Source: Pinus tabuliformis (Eukaryota > Streptophyta > Pinopsida > Pinales > Pinaceae). From it: a stretch of 64,000 nt of DNA. The stretch lies in contig CM062813.1 in NCBI GenBank assembly GCA_031772625.1, positions 762,910,720 through 762,974,719 of the forward strand, written 5' to 3'. How positions within the stretch are numbered: position 1 is the stretch's first letter; the number at the start of each line of letters is the position of its first letter. Below are positions 20,166 to 29,040 of this stretch, piece by piece. A program made the position numbers and the translations under genes. The notes below the pieces were generated by a model that worked only from the letters and a program-made list of their open reading frames with translations, was not told where the DNA came from and ran no database searches.

Positions 20166-21439
20166 CTCTGCTTGAATTCATCTTCTTGAACTAACACCAT
20201 TCCAATGGTGGAATGCGAAGCTGCGAGGTATAAGAAGTAGTCCTGGTTGTAGTTGGGAGGATGCAATAACGGTGCATGGGTCAACGCGTGTTTCAGTGCA
20301 TCAAAAGATTGTTGAGCAATCTCGTCCCAAAAGAATTGTACGTTCTGTTTCAACAACCGTGTAAAACCTTTAGTGACCTCGGCGTAGTTAGGGATGAATC
20401 GGCGTAAAAAGTTTGCTTTCCCTTGCAAACTTTGGAGTTGGCGCAAACTCGAAGGAGGAGGCAATTGGATGATAGCCTCGACTTTCGAGGGATCGACGCG
20501 AATGCCGGTTTTGGAAACAACAAATCCCAGCAATCGACCTGTTTCTATACAGAAAACACACTTGTGGGGATTCAACCGAATTCGATAATGCCTACACCTC
20601 ATAAAGATTGCTCGTAGGTGGACAAGGTGATCAGCTCGGTGTAAAGAATGAGCAGGCAAATCATCGAGATAGGGTTGCACAATGTGCTTGATGTCATGAA
20701 ATGCATAAGACATGGCCCGTTGAAAAGTAGCACCGGCATTCTTAAGGCCAAAAGGTAATTTGCAATAAGCAAATGTCCCCCATGGACAAATGAATGCCGT
20801 TTTTGGTTGATCGGCAGGTAGAATATTGATTTGATTATAACCCGAGAAACCATCCATGAAGGAAAACATCTCACTTCCGGCACAATCATCAATAATTTGA
20901 TCGATATAAGGCGTAGGATAGTTGTCTTTTGGACAAGCTCGATTGATATCCCTATAATCGATACAGATTCTTATTGTTCCTTGTTTTTTATTGACGGGAA
21001 CAATATTCGATACCCAATCCGTTAACGGGATCGGATAAATGAAACCTGCTTTCAACAGCTTTTCGACTTCGGCTTTGATTGCAGCTGCTTTTCGAGGGTG
21101 AATCTGACGCAACCGTTGCCGAATGGGTTTAGCATCCGGGTAGGTTTTGATTTCATGAACAACAATGGCAGGATCGATTCCTGGCATTTCTTCGTAGGAC
21201 CAGGCAAACACGTCGCGGAATTCTTGGAATAGGGCCTTGTAAGTTTCAATTTCTTCGTCAGTACATGCGGCACCTATATGAATGTTCTCCTTGATTCCGG
21301 GCTTCACTGAAATATCAATGGGAATAGTACGAGAAATATTCCCTAAATTCAGCTCTGAATCAGAATGTTTCGTTGGATCCTGAGCGTCTTTGACATATTC
21401 AGCGGTAAAGATAGATGAAAAATCATTTTCAAAGCATCA
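20159..21439 (-). CDS. Element E pol, first part: reverse transcriptase
   Basis: The frame is open from about 21439, without an ATG, through the RT to a stop at 20159. It shows AWSYEEMPGIDPAIVVHEI, then RPLRQIHPRK-like primer-binding residues, WVSNIVPVNKKQGTIRICID, FMDGFSGYNQI, the catalytic YLDD in IVQPYLDDLPAHS, and GFVVSKTGIRVDPSKVEAI. It ends at QEDEFKQSM where one base is missing, so the RNase H continues in another frame (20162 down). It overlaps the protease frame by about 90 bases in the -1 frame, so expression would need frameshifting or splicing. Ogre-type relatives splice between protease and RT. Confidence 0.92.
20164..20172 (-). other. One-base deletion between RT and RNase H of element E
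   Basis: On the element strand the sequence CAGAGCATGTG lacks one G relative to the reading QEHVIYYLSR expected from B (IEHLSYYLSR). This makes an early TGA and moves the rest of pol into another frame. It is the clearest inactivating lesion in E. Confidence 0.8.
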
Positions 21440-22731
21440 TCCTTAGGTAAAAACGAAGATCTGTGATGGAGATCGTCCCATGGTAGATCATCTACACTTA
21501 GGATTTCGCGAAGTTGTTCGTCAGATGACACTTCTTCGGGAAACGTTATCCGTTCTAAGGGTGAGGTGAAAAGTGACTCTTCACTGACCACATTCATTTG
21601 GTCGGTTGAATGAAAGTCGGTAAAAGACATAAGAGCTTCATAAGCAATCTCATACGGACTCAACGGCATAACATCACCGAGTGAGTCTAGCTCAGAGTCA
21701 GAGGGAACATACCAAGGATCATCATAAATAATGTTTTCTGACGTGATCATATGAATTGTTGCGAACGAAGGGTCTGCATTGAGTGGAGGGAGAGGAAAAG
21801 TTCCCAGTAAACCGGAATCCTTAACTAAACCTACACCAATGTCCCTATAAGGGATTGTCGTTTTACCAACATGCTGGATAGTTTCTGAAGAGGTTGGGTC
21901 GGATGAAAAGTATGTCAGCTGATCAATAGTCACGATCTTACCGTTATGTGGAAACTTAATGACTCTGAAGACCGATGAAACGACCGCTGTCATAGCATAT
22001 GACCAACTTCGACCCAAAAGAAGGTTGTAGTCTAGAGGGGCATCAACCACTTCCACATCCAGACTAACGGTTTTACCTTCGACCCCTATAGGCAATTCTT
22101 GTAGAATACCAAACGGACGGAACCCACGGCCATCAAAGGCCTTAAGGATGGTGGGGGATTGGTTCAACGAAGGAGAACCAAGCGATCTCCAACATTGAAT
22201 CGACATAATACACGTAGAAGCTCCCTCATCAATCACAGTCCGATGAATAGGCCTGTTTTTGACTATCACTGGAATTTGGAAAGCCATTTGATGGGGGAGA
22301 CGCGGTGTACTACTTTCTAGATCAAAGATCATTAGGTTCGGGTCCTGAACATCGACAGCTCCAATAGCCGACAAAAGCAATTTTCGTTGCGCTGGACATG
22401 ATTGCAGCACTTCGAGTGCCGACATTGCTGAAGGTGAAACAGCTAAGTCTTCAACAATGTTGTAATTCTGGGCTGCTCTCGCATGTGGATTGAAAGCAGA
22501 CCTTCGAAGTACACCCTTGGCGGGCGGCTTAATCACTAAGTCTGGGTTAGGTTTTTCGATCTGTAGTGGATCGGAACCAGGAGCTGAGGTTGATGGGTTA
22601 GAGTTAGAAGATTCTGCTTCTTTACCATCAACAGGAGCCTTACTACCATAATCTTGCGATCGAGTCGCAATCCTGACATGAGACATCATCAAAATGGGTT
22701 CTTCACTGGCATTCGAAGAAGAACCTATCAT
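21349..22731 (-). CDS. Element E aspartic protease region
   Basis: 460 codons from an ATG that overlaps the gag stop as ATGA, in the -1 frame. A disordered first third is followed by NYNIVEDLAVSPSAMSALEV. The pepsin-like core comes next: IHRTVIDEGASTCIMS, with the D-E-G-A-S active-site form seen in Tat elements, then the flap region and LDYNLLLGRSWSYAM. The last 150 residues are acidic and serine-rich, linking to RT. The enzyme would cleave the polyprotein during particle maturation. In B the gag and protease readings appear to run in one frame, so the overlap in E may be a lesion or a real variant. Confidence 0.88.
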   Translation of the reverse strand: MIGSSSNASEEPILMMSHVRIATRSQDYGSKAPVDGKEAESSNSNPSTSAPGSDPLQIEKPNPDLVIKPPAKGVLRRSAFNPHARAAQNYNIVEDLAVSPSAMSALEVLQSCPAQRKLLLSAIGAVDVQDPNLMIFDLESSTPRLPHQMAFQIPVIVKNRPIHRTVIDEGASTCIMSIQCWRSLGSPSLNQSPTILKAFDGRGFRPFGILQELPIGVEGKTVSLDVEVVDAPLDYNLLLGRSWSYAMTAVVSSVFRVIKFPHNGKIVTIDQLTYFSSDPTSSETIQHVGKTTIPYRDIGVGLVKDSGLLGTFPLPPLNADPSFATIHMITSENIIYDDPWYVPSDSELDSLGDVMPLSPYEIAYEALMSFTDFHSTDQMNVVSEESLFTSPLERITFPEEVSSDEQLREILSVDDLPWDDLHHRSSFLPKDDALKMIFHLSLPLNMSKTLRIQRNILIQS

Positions 22732-25664
22732 CTTATTTTCCTGCTCGGGAATGGATTCTTTAACACAGCAGGAGTCGGAGAACCTTTAACTATTTTCACT
22801 ACCTCGGCCCGATGAGGGCAGTCTCTCGTAAAATGATCTTCTTCACAAATGAGACAAGGATAACGAGGTTTGCGCTTTTCGTCATTAGTTTCCGACTTTT
22901 CCGTTTTCTCCTTTGGAGCCTTGTCTGCTTTAGCCTTCTTCTTTCCTTTCTTCTTTCCACCGTTTTTGGATTTGGCCGTAGATGACTCTACAGCGTGAAT
23001 GTCGGCGGTAAGTTCAGGAGGAGAAGACTCTCCTGTCGGAGAATCAGGCAAAGTGATAATTGGAGTATTGGAGGTCTTGGAAGACTTCTTCTTACTCTTC
23101 GTAGTCACGATACCGATCATACCATCAGCGGCATGAGATCCCGAAGGAGCAGCAGCGATTTGGTTTGACTTTGGAAGATCCGGAATTTTCTCGTGTAACG
23201 TACCCGACTGAGTGTAAACTAAGTCAAGGTATTGTGCCTGAGCAATGACTTGCTCCTCAGTAACTACGCCGGCCTTAGCTACATCTTCAGTAATTCTTGG
23301 TAATAATGATTTTACAAACCATTCAGCTAAAATTTGGTCCGGGATAAAAACTTTCACTAATCTCCTTCGACGTCTCCACTCATGGATGTGATCAGAAATG
23401 TACGTGGATGTCGATTGTTTTAGCGAAGTTAATAATTCCGTACCATTATCGTATCTGACTGGTAACTGAAAATGAGTTAAGAATGAAGTAGCTAACTGGC
23501 TAAAGTTGTAAAAAGAAGCCCGTGGCAACTCAATGTACCACTTGGCTGCGAGACCAATGAGTGTACGCTGGAAAAGACGTAAGCGGATAGAATCATCTGA
23601 GATGGAATTTGATGCACACCAGAGGTGGTAAGTCATCACGTGATTAGACGGATCCTCTCCAGACTTACCTTCGAACTTGGGTATATCGCTGGGCAACTTA
23701 TTTGGCATTGGCGGCCAGAACGGAAGATATTGAATTGGATCGTTCGTTAGGCGCGTCAAGTCGGGTAAATCTAAAGTCGCAATAAATGGTAACTGCCGGT
23801 TAGGATCTCTGAAACTCTGAGTCACAATACCAGCCCCAGGAGGAGGATATCCAGGATAACTAGGAACAGGATTCGCATTGGGGATATTATATCCTCCTGG
23901 AAAACCAGGATTAACCGGACCGTACTGGGGTTGTTGAGGTGGTTGATAATTGTACCCAGGATACGGTTGATACTGGTAAACCGGTTGTTGGGCAGCTTGC
24001 CCAGGTTGATACTGTCCCTGGTACGGAGGTTGAACAAATTGAGGTTGAGTAGTAACAACCGTACTTGTACCAGGTTGACCTGCAGGCATCTGGACTGTGG
24101 TTTGAACCGTGGGTCCAGACAACGGTACAGATGTCTGAGGAACGGTTACAGGGACAGTAGAAACCGGAGCTGCCGATACTCCAGATGTAAGCATGGTAGA
24201 TGAAGCGGTAGTTGCTGCAGCCGTGTGAGGTGGAGTACTCGGTGCAATTGGCGGCTGAGTAACTACAGAAGTTACAGGGGTCTGAACACTTGACTGGACA
24301 AGTTGCGGTTGCTGGGGTGGACCAGGAACTGCAGGTTGTCCTGCTTGAGGTACCGACTGTATACTTGGTTGCGACATCTGTTGACCCTGTGACGGATCCC
24401 ATGTTAACATTCCAGGGTATTGACTCGTAACAGGTTGAGGATACTGAGATCCATAGCCGTATTGAGGATAGGGTTGATAACTGTAAGGTGTAGTCCCATA
24501 TGATTGCCCTTGAGGTGGTTGATAACCTTGACCCGTAGGTTGATAACCGTGAGGTAAATACGAATACTGGGGTTGACCTTGACCTTGAGGTTGGTATCCT
24601 TGAGGTTGATACCCTTGGGGTTGATACCCTTGGGGTTGCCATCCTTGAGGTTGCCATCCTTGAGGTTGATACTGATACTGAGGTTGACTTTGGGGTACAT
24701 ATTGAGGCTGGGGTTGATACCCTTGGGGTTGATACCCTTGAGGTTGCCCCCCAGTCACAAATGAAGTACCTTGAGGTTGCCCCCCAGGCATTAACGAAGG
24801 TTGCCCCCCAGGCGGTAATTGGCCACCTTGAGGTTGGTTAATGGGAGTTGAACCTGACATCATATAAACTTCACCTATACTCAATGGTACATTACCACTG
24901 TTTCCAACTAATAACCCATGATCAACAGGTTGAGGAGATGCTCCCGCAAAGGTACCAGAAAGTGACTGATACCCAGTAGGAACAGAAGGACCGCCATGTA
25001 AAAATGATTCAGGACTTTGCGAAAACACAGACGACTGACCAGACATATTTACAGGAGAATGAATTCCTCTAGGTGGAACCGGAGTACGAGGTGTAGAAAA
25101 ACCTACTGAGTTGTCTAAAAAATTGGTTAATGCAAGGTACCAAGACTCACTTCTAGGAGGACTGTAAAAGATGGATTCACGCTCCCTTAGATCAAGGGTA
25201 ATTAGATCTTCAGAATCAGAAACGCCTATTTCTTCCTCTGGAACAAGTTCTTCTATAGCAATTAATCCAACAGGAAGATTTTCGGTGATAATTCTTTCTA
25301 TTCTTGGTGAATCAGGAACACTAGGAGTTGGAGTAACAGGTTCTGAAATTTCAGGTTCTTCGCCTGTTTCACTGGCAGATGAAAAACTACCAGCAAGCTC
25401 GGAAACTGTAACAGCTTCGGGATTGTAACCTGTTTCTAATCTTTGGTAATCTGGATGGACTACCAAAGAAGATTCTCCTTCTTCAGGTGGACCTACTCTA
25501 CTGCCACTAGGAGTTACAAGGACCTTTAAACCCTCTAAATAACTGGGGTCGTCTCGAGGAGGTGAACCCCTAAGTTCACGGGATCTTCTCAACAATTCGG
25601 CCACAGATACAACTTCAGGAGACTGGCCCGCAATACGACGGGACCTTCTCGGTAATTCCGCCAC
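22728..25664 (-). CDS. Element E gag with prion-like repeats and one zinc knuckle
   Basis: 978 codons. The first codon is GTG in the context ATTGTGGCGG, with a stop five codons upstream and no ATG before residue 200 or so. The ancestral start was probably ATGGCG. Residues about 1-250 are acidic and Ser/Pro-rich. About 260-620 is a Q/P/G/Y-rich low-complexity region with many YQPQG and WQPQG repeats. About 625-800 is the capsid-like part (LPSDIPKFEGKSGEDPSNHV, then LIGLAAKWYIELP). A lysine-rich basic stretch then precedes the knuckle CLICEEDHFTRDC, whose spacing CX2CX3HX4C is one residue shorter than usual. Gag would form the particle and bind RNA. Confidence 0.9.
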   Translation of the reverse strand: MAELPRRSRRIAGQSPEVVSVAELLRRSRELRGSPPRDDPSYLEGLKVLVTPSGSRVGPPEEGESSLVVHPDYQRLETGYNPEAVTVSELAGSFSSASETGEEPEISEPVTPTPSVPDSPRIERIITENLPVGLIAIEELVPEEEIGVSDSEDLITLDLRERESIFYSPPRSESWYLALTNFLDNSVGFSTPRTPVPPRGIHSPVNMSGQSSVFSQSPESFLHGGPSVPTGYQSLSGTFAGASPQPVDHGLLVGNSGNVPLSIGEVYMMSGSTPINQPQGGQLPPGGQPSLMPGGQPQGTSFVTGGQPQGYQPQGYQPQPQYVPQSQPQYQYQPQGWQPQGWQPQGYQPQGYQPQGYQPQGQGQPQYSYLPHGYQPTGQGYQPPQGQSYGTTPYSYQPYPQYGYGSQYPQPVTSQYPGMLTWDPSQGQQMSQPSIQSVPQAGQPAVPGPPQQPQLVQSSVQTPVTSVVTQPPIAPSTPPHTAAATTASSTMLTSGVSAAPVSTVPVTVPQTSVPLSGPTVQTTVQMPAGQPGTSTVVTTQPQFVQPPYQGQYQPGQAAQQPVYQYQPYPGYNYQPPQQPQYGPVNPGFPGGYNIPNANPVPSYPGYPPPGAGIVTQSFRDPNRQLPFIATLDLPDLTRLTNDPIQYLPFWPPMPNKLPSDIPKFEGKSGEDPSNHVMTYHLWCASNSISDDSIRLRLFQRTLIGLAAKWYIELPRASFYNFSQLATSFLTHFQLPVRYDNGTELLTSLKQSTSTYISDHIHEWRRRRRLVKVFIPDQILAEWFVKSLLPRITEDVAKAGVVTEEQVIAQAQYLDLVYTQSGTLHEKIPDLPKSNQIAAAPSGSHAADGMIGIVTTKSKKKSSKTSNTPIITLPDSPTGESSPPELTADIHAVESSTAKSKNGGKKKGKKKAKADKAPKEKTEKSETNDEKRKPRYPCLICEEDHFTRDCPHRAEVVKIVKGSPTPAVLKNPFPSRKIR
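24580..24835 (-). repeat. Coding tandem repeat in element E gag
   Basis: An array of 15-18-bp units encoding YQPQG or WQPQG and, further along, GGQPQ/GGQLPPGGQ units. It explains the many false ORFs on both strands here. Unit number is probably variable between copies. Confidence 0.8.
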
Positions 25665-27667
25665 AATTAAAGATTTTAACTACAACACACGAAAACAAAG
25701 TAAAAAATTTCAAATCAAACCACCTAAAGTCTTCTAAAGAACCAATCAAATTTGAAGCACACGCCTAAATAATCTAGAGCGTCAAACCACACACAAACAG
25801 TAGTCTTCCGGACCAAAAGCGCTAGTTGGTGATTAGGCCCAACCTCGCAGGATTCAGTACAGAAATAGTGGGTGGAACAGTTACCCCGGCAACCTGCTTA
25901 ATGAATAGACTGGACCAAGTTCCTCCACTTTAACCGTCTCGAAGTGAAGCGAACCCCCCAGAAAATCCAAGTGAGTATAACCGACGTCTGCTCCAGGTAC
26001 AGTGGGACCTTCCCTCCACCGTCACCTTGGGTAGAATCCTAGATATTATGGCCACTAAGGTTACCAATCACAACAATTACACCTGGGGGAACAGTCTAAA
26101 CTCCGACAGCACGCAAGGGCAGAGTAGCAAGCTCCAATCCCCTTACCGGCTCCTTGACAACAATCCAAGGTTTACCGATAAGTGACCCCTGGCTCCTCGA
26201 CAATGGTTAATCCGAGGTTTACCGTTTGTAATACGTACTGCCTGGCGTCGTTCCCAACGAGGGAGGAATGATCCCCTCACTGGTTCGGACACGAGCTCGT
26301 GTTTCTCCTTTAAGAGGAGCTTTCCCAGAATGTAACTGAAACAATTGGATTTGTTCTACTCAAGATAGACTATCTGTTTGGTTTTGTAGTCTTGGAGAGT
26401 TAAGTACTCACCTACTCCAAGACCCTAGCCTAAGCTATGTTGGTGCTTCAGAGCCCTAGAAAAATAAAGATTACTAGATTGATTTTAATTTAAGCGTTAC
26501 TTTTAAGGTTGTTTCTTAAGTCAAAAGGTGATGGAAGTGAAACTAGTGGTGTGTTGACTCGACTCGAAACCACTACAAAATGCACCTAAAATGATTTATC
26601 CACTACTTTACTTTTTCGATGAATTGCTTAACTAAAAAGTTGAGAGAATGCAATCCTTATAAAAGCAACTTCTTAATTGAAGACAATCAAAGAAACAATT
26701 CGTTTTTCTTTTCCAAGCATAAAAACATAACTTCTCTTTACATGCACGAAAAAACTCTTTTCTTCTTTTGAAAACAAAAAGCTACTTGAAACAAGACTTT
26801 TAAGAAGATGTTTTTGTATTTTTCTTTTAATAAAGCAAATAAATCTAATATAACCAAAAATCAATCTTAACAACTCTTAAAATCTATGAAAATGCACTCA
26901 TAAGCAAACTAAAGGCAAATTTACTCTAAGCAATCTTAACGAGGCCAAAACTAACAATGATTATTTCTAAGGTGTTTTACTTGATCACAATCAAATCAAG
27001 GACTAGCTTATTGCAGAACCAAAAACTAGTCAAAACAAAATTCTAATCTTTTTGTCCTTTTTGAAAATGGAAATCAATACTTTAAAAACAAGCAATTCGA
27101 AATTTGACCCAAAACAACTCAAATGACAAGTTGCTCAAACAAGGAGACTTTACGGCAGGCTCAACTTCTAAGAAGGTTGACTAACCAGAGATATCTAAGG
27201 CTGGACAACTTTCTAAGCTCAAAGTCACTACAAAGCCTTTCCAAAAATCAAACCCTAGGTCTAAACTTCGTTGAAAACCACTAAAACACTCAAAGCTCAC
27301 AAAACCAGTTCAGGTAAGAATTCTTGACAGGGTACTAAAGGATCTGGGCAGAAAACACTAAGAAAAAACAAAATCTAAAAGTAATTTAAGGCAAAAATGG
27401 AATTTTCTTAACTTTTACAGGAAGACGCAGGCCAGCAGTTGTCACAGGTGCGACCCCGCACTGTGCAGTCGACAACAGCGCGTCCAAGGACGCACTGTGC
27501 AGCACACAGAGACTGCGTCTTTCTGGAAAAAGGAAGAAAAACTAAAGCCAACTAAAGCTACAGCTAAGCCACCCAAATACTAATTCTCACAGTCAAAAAC
27601 CAGAAAATAAAAATGATTTTCTCAAAGCAAAGTTCATATAAAGGAAAAGACTCTCTCATTAATGGAT
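25665..27667 (-). other. Long 5' leader of element E, no gene
   Basis: About 2 kb between primer site and gag. The gag-proximal half (25800-26340) is GC-richer and structured. It holds a duplicated hairpin (CCTTG/CAAGG at 26152-26170 and CCTCG/CGAGG at 26195-26217), the 14-bp palindrome ACACGAGCTCGTGT (26289-26302) and CTCCT/AGGAG (26305-26319). The middle (26340-27400) is AT-rich without coding sense. The primer-proximal end carries the GACGC cluster at 27421-27530. Long structured leaders are common in this lineage and may serve packaging or translation. Confidence 0.6.
27421..27530 (-). promoter_or_regulatory. GC-rich GACGC cluster in element E 5' leader
   Basis: Four GACGC/GCGTC words, including the near-palindrome GCGTCCAAGGACGC at 27480-27493, about 150-270 bases from the 5' LTR. 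It matches the clusters in the LTR and in front of the PMD gene. The function is unknown. Confidence 0.55.
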
Positions 27668-27685
27668 TCCCCAGTGGAGTCGCCA
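27668..27685 (-). other. Primer-binding site of element E
   Basis: On the element strand TGGCGACTCCACTGGGGA begins three bases after the 5' LTR end. TGGCGACT-type sites are found in Tat/Ogre elements, where a tRNA-Arg primer has been proposed. I could not check this against a tRNA set. Confidence 0.8.
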
Positions 27686-27688
27686 ATT

Positions 27689-28743
27689 TGTCACACGGAA
27701 TCTGTCAAGGGTGCGGACACGACTGACCTTCCTAGAAGTCTAAGACATTCTAATGACAAACAAGACAAAATGGAGTGATCTTTCTCTAAATACACCTTTT
27801 ACAACATGAAAACTACAAGTGTTTAGGCTTACCTTATTCCAAAACGCTGTTGTTGAAGTCCGTTCTTGACGATCCGGATGAGCTCCTCCTTCAAGTCAAT
27901 TCCTGCAACCACAAACAATCAAACAATTACCAAGCACTTGCATTTCATATAATAAAACATATATTCAACATGCAGACCAAGGAACACATGAAATAACTCA
28001 TTAACACAAGCTATTGAGAAAAATAAACCAGTTTGTATTAATAACGAAACAAAGAAACTCTTACAACCTGGCCTTGGTGTTGTGCAAGTTCCTCCCAGGG
28101 TCCATCAAGGGTTTTCCTCTACTTTGACAAAGCTCACCCTCTCCCAAGTAGAATCAAGTGAAGACAATCTCTCCTCACAAAGGCTCTAATGGAAGACCTA
28201 AATCCTGCAGCATTTACCCAAAGAAAATGTATAGCTCCAACCTCCCCTCCTTCTGGCTCAATGCCTTCATTTATAGTGCTGTAAAGAGGTTATTCAGGTC
28301 CACTATCAATGGGATCATCCCCCTCTATGGGTGGGATAGCTCCCTTATTGATGGGATAGGTTCCCCCTTAATAGAGATACATGAACCAACTGGAGGCGCA
28401 TCCATTTCATCAAACCGACCTCTAGAATGTTCTAGAAGTAACCACAAGTAACTTTTTCAAGATAAAACTCGCGCATTTTGCCTTTTACAGAGGGACGCAC
28501 CTGTCCCTTAACATACAGAGCGTCCATGGACGCATATTTTGTGAACATGATCAGCGTCCCCGCAGGTAAGGCTAGAGAGAACCTGCGACCCCAGAGATAA
28601 ACATGATTTTTACAAGACTTTCTCTCTTCTTTGAGTTTGAGATGGATAACAGAGGCATGAGACTTGCCTAAGAGGGTAGCATGACTTGTTGATTGGAGCC
28701 ATACTAACTGTAAGTAGTCAAGGTGACATTTTTTAGTGTAACA
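27689..28743 (-). repeat. Element E, LTR (5' LTR in element orientation)
   Basis: Partner of 13297-14351, same length and two base differences. In element orientation this LTR drives gag-pol: TATA box at 28276-28269, upstream palindrome at 28533-28520. It is followed by target duplication AGGAC at 28744-28748. Confidence 0.97.
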
Positions 28744-28748
28744 AGGAC

Positions 28749-29040
28749 CAGGTAGGAGATCTACCTATTCTCTTTCATTTAAGGTCATTCTTTTTCAATT
28801 TCAGGAATTTTTTTTAGGGTTTTTAGGTCCCTAGGTTAAATATATCACACCCTAGGATCAACGCACCCGTATGCATCGAAAACTGTGTTGCAGAGCAGTC
28901 AAACAGAAGAGAAACTGCTCTGCATTGCACTGTATAAAGATCAGGGGTGTGTTGGGCATAGTTTAGAAATTTGATTCATCATTTCTACCTAGAATATCTT
29001 CATTTTTTTGCATGAAATGGATCCTAACTAAGATTATGGT
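28749..29040 (+). promoter_or_regulatory. Leader/promoter of the element B antisense PMD gene
   Basis: Continuation of B after element E. It contains a perfect 11-bp inverted repeat, TGCAGAGCAGT/ACTGCTCTGCA, at 28889-28924 with a 14-base loop. A TATA box, TATAAAG (28933-28939), lies about 130 bases before the probable start at 29070. The GAGCA/TGCTC words also cluster in B's LTRs (57465-57530) and B's gag leader (56425-56545). Confidence 0.55.

Noticed and set aside
23822..24765. Several ORFs on both strands inside gag of E
   Set aside because: They are shadows of the Q/P/G-rich coding repeat in other frames.
24580..24835. Regular short repeats resembling a CRISPR or satellite array
   Set aside because: Units are 15-18 bp without spacers and encode YQPQG in frame with gag.
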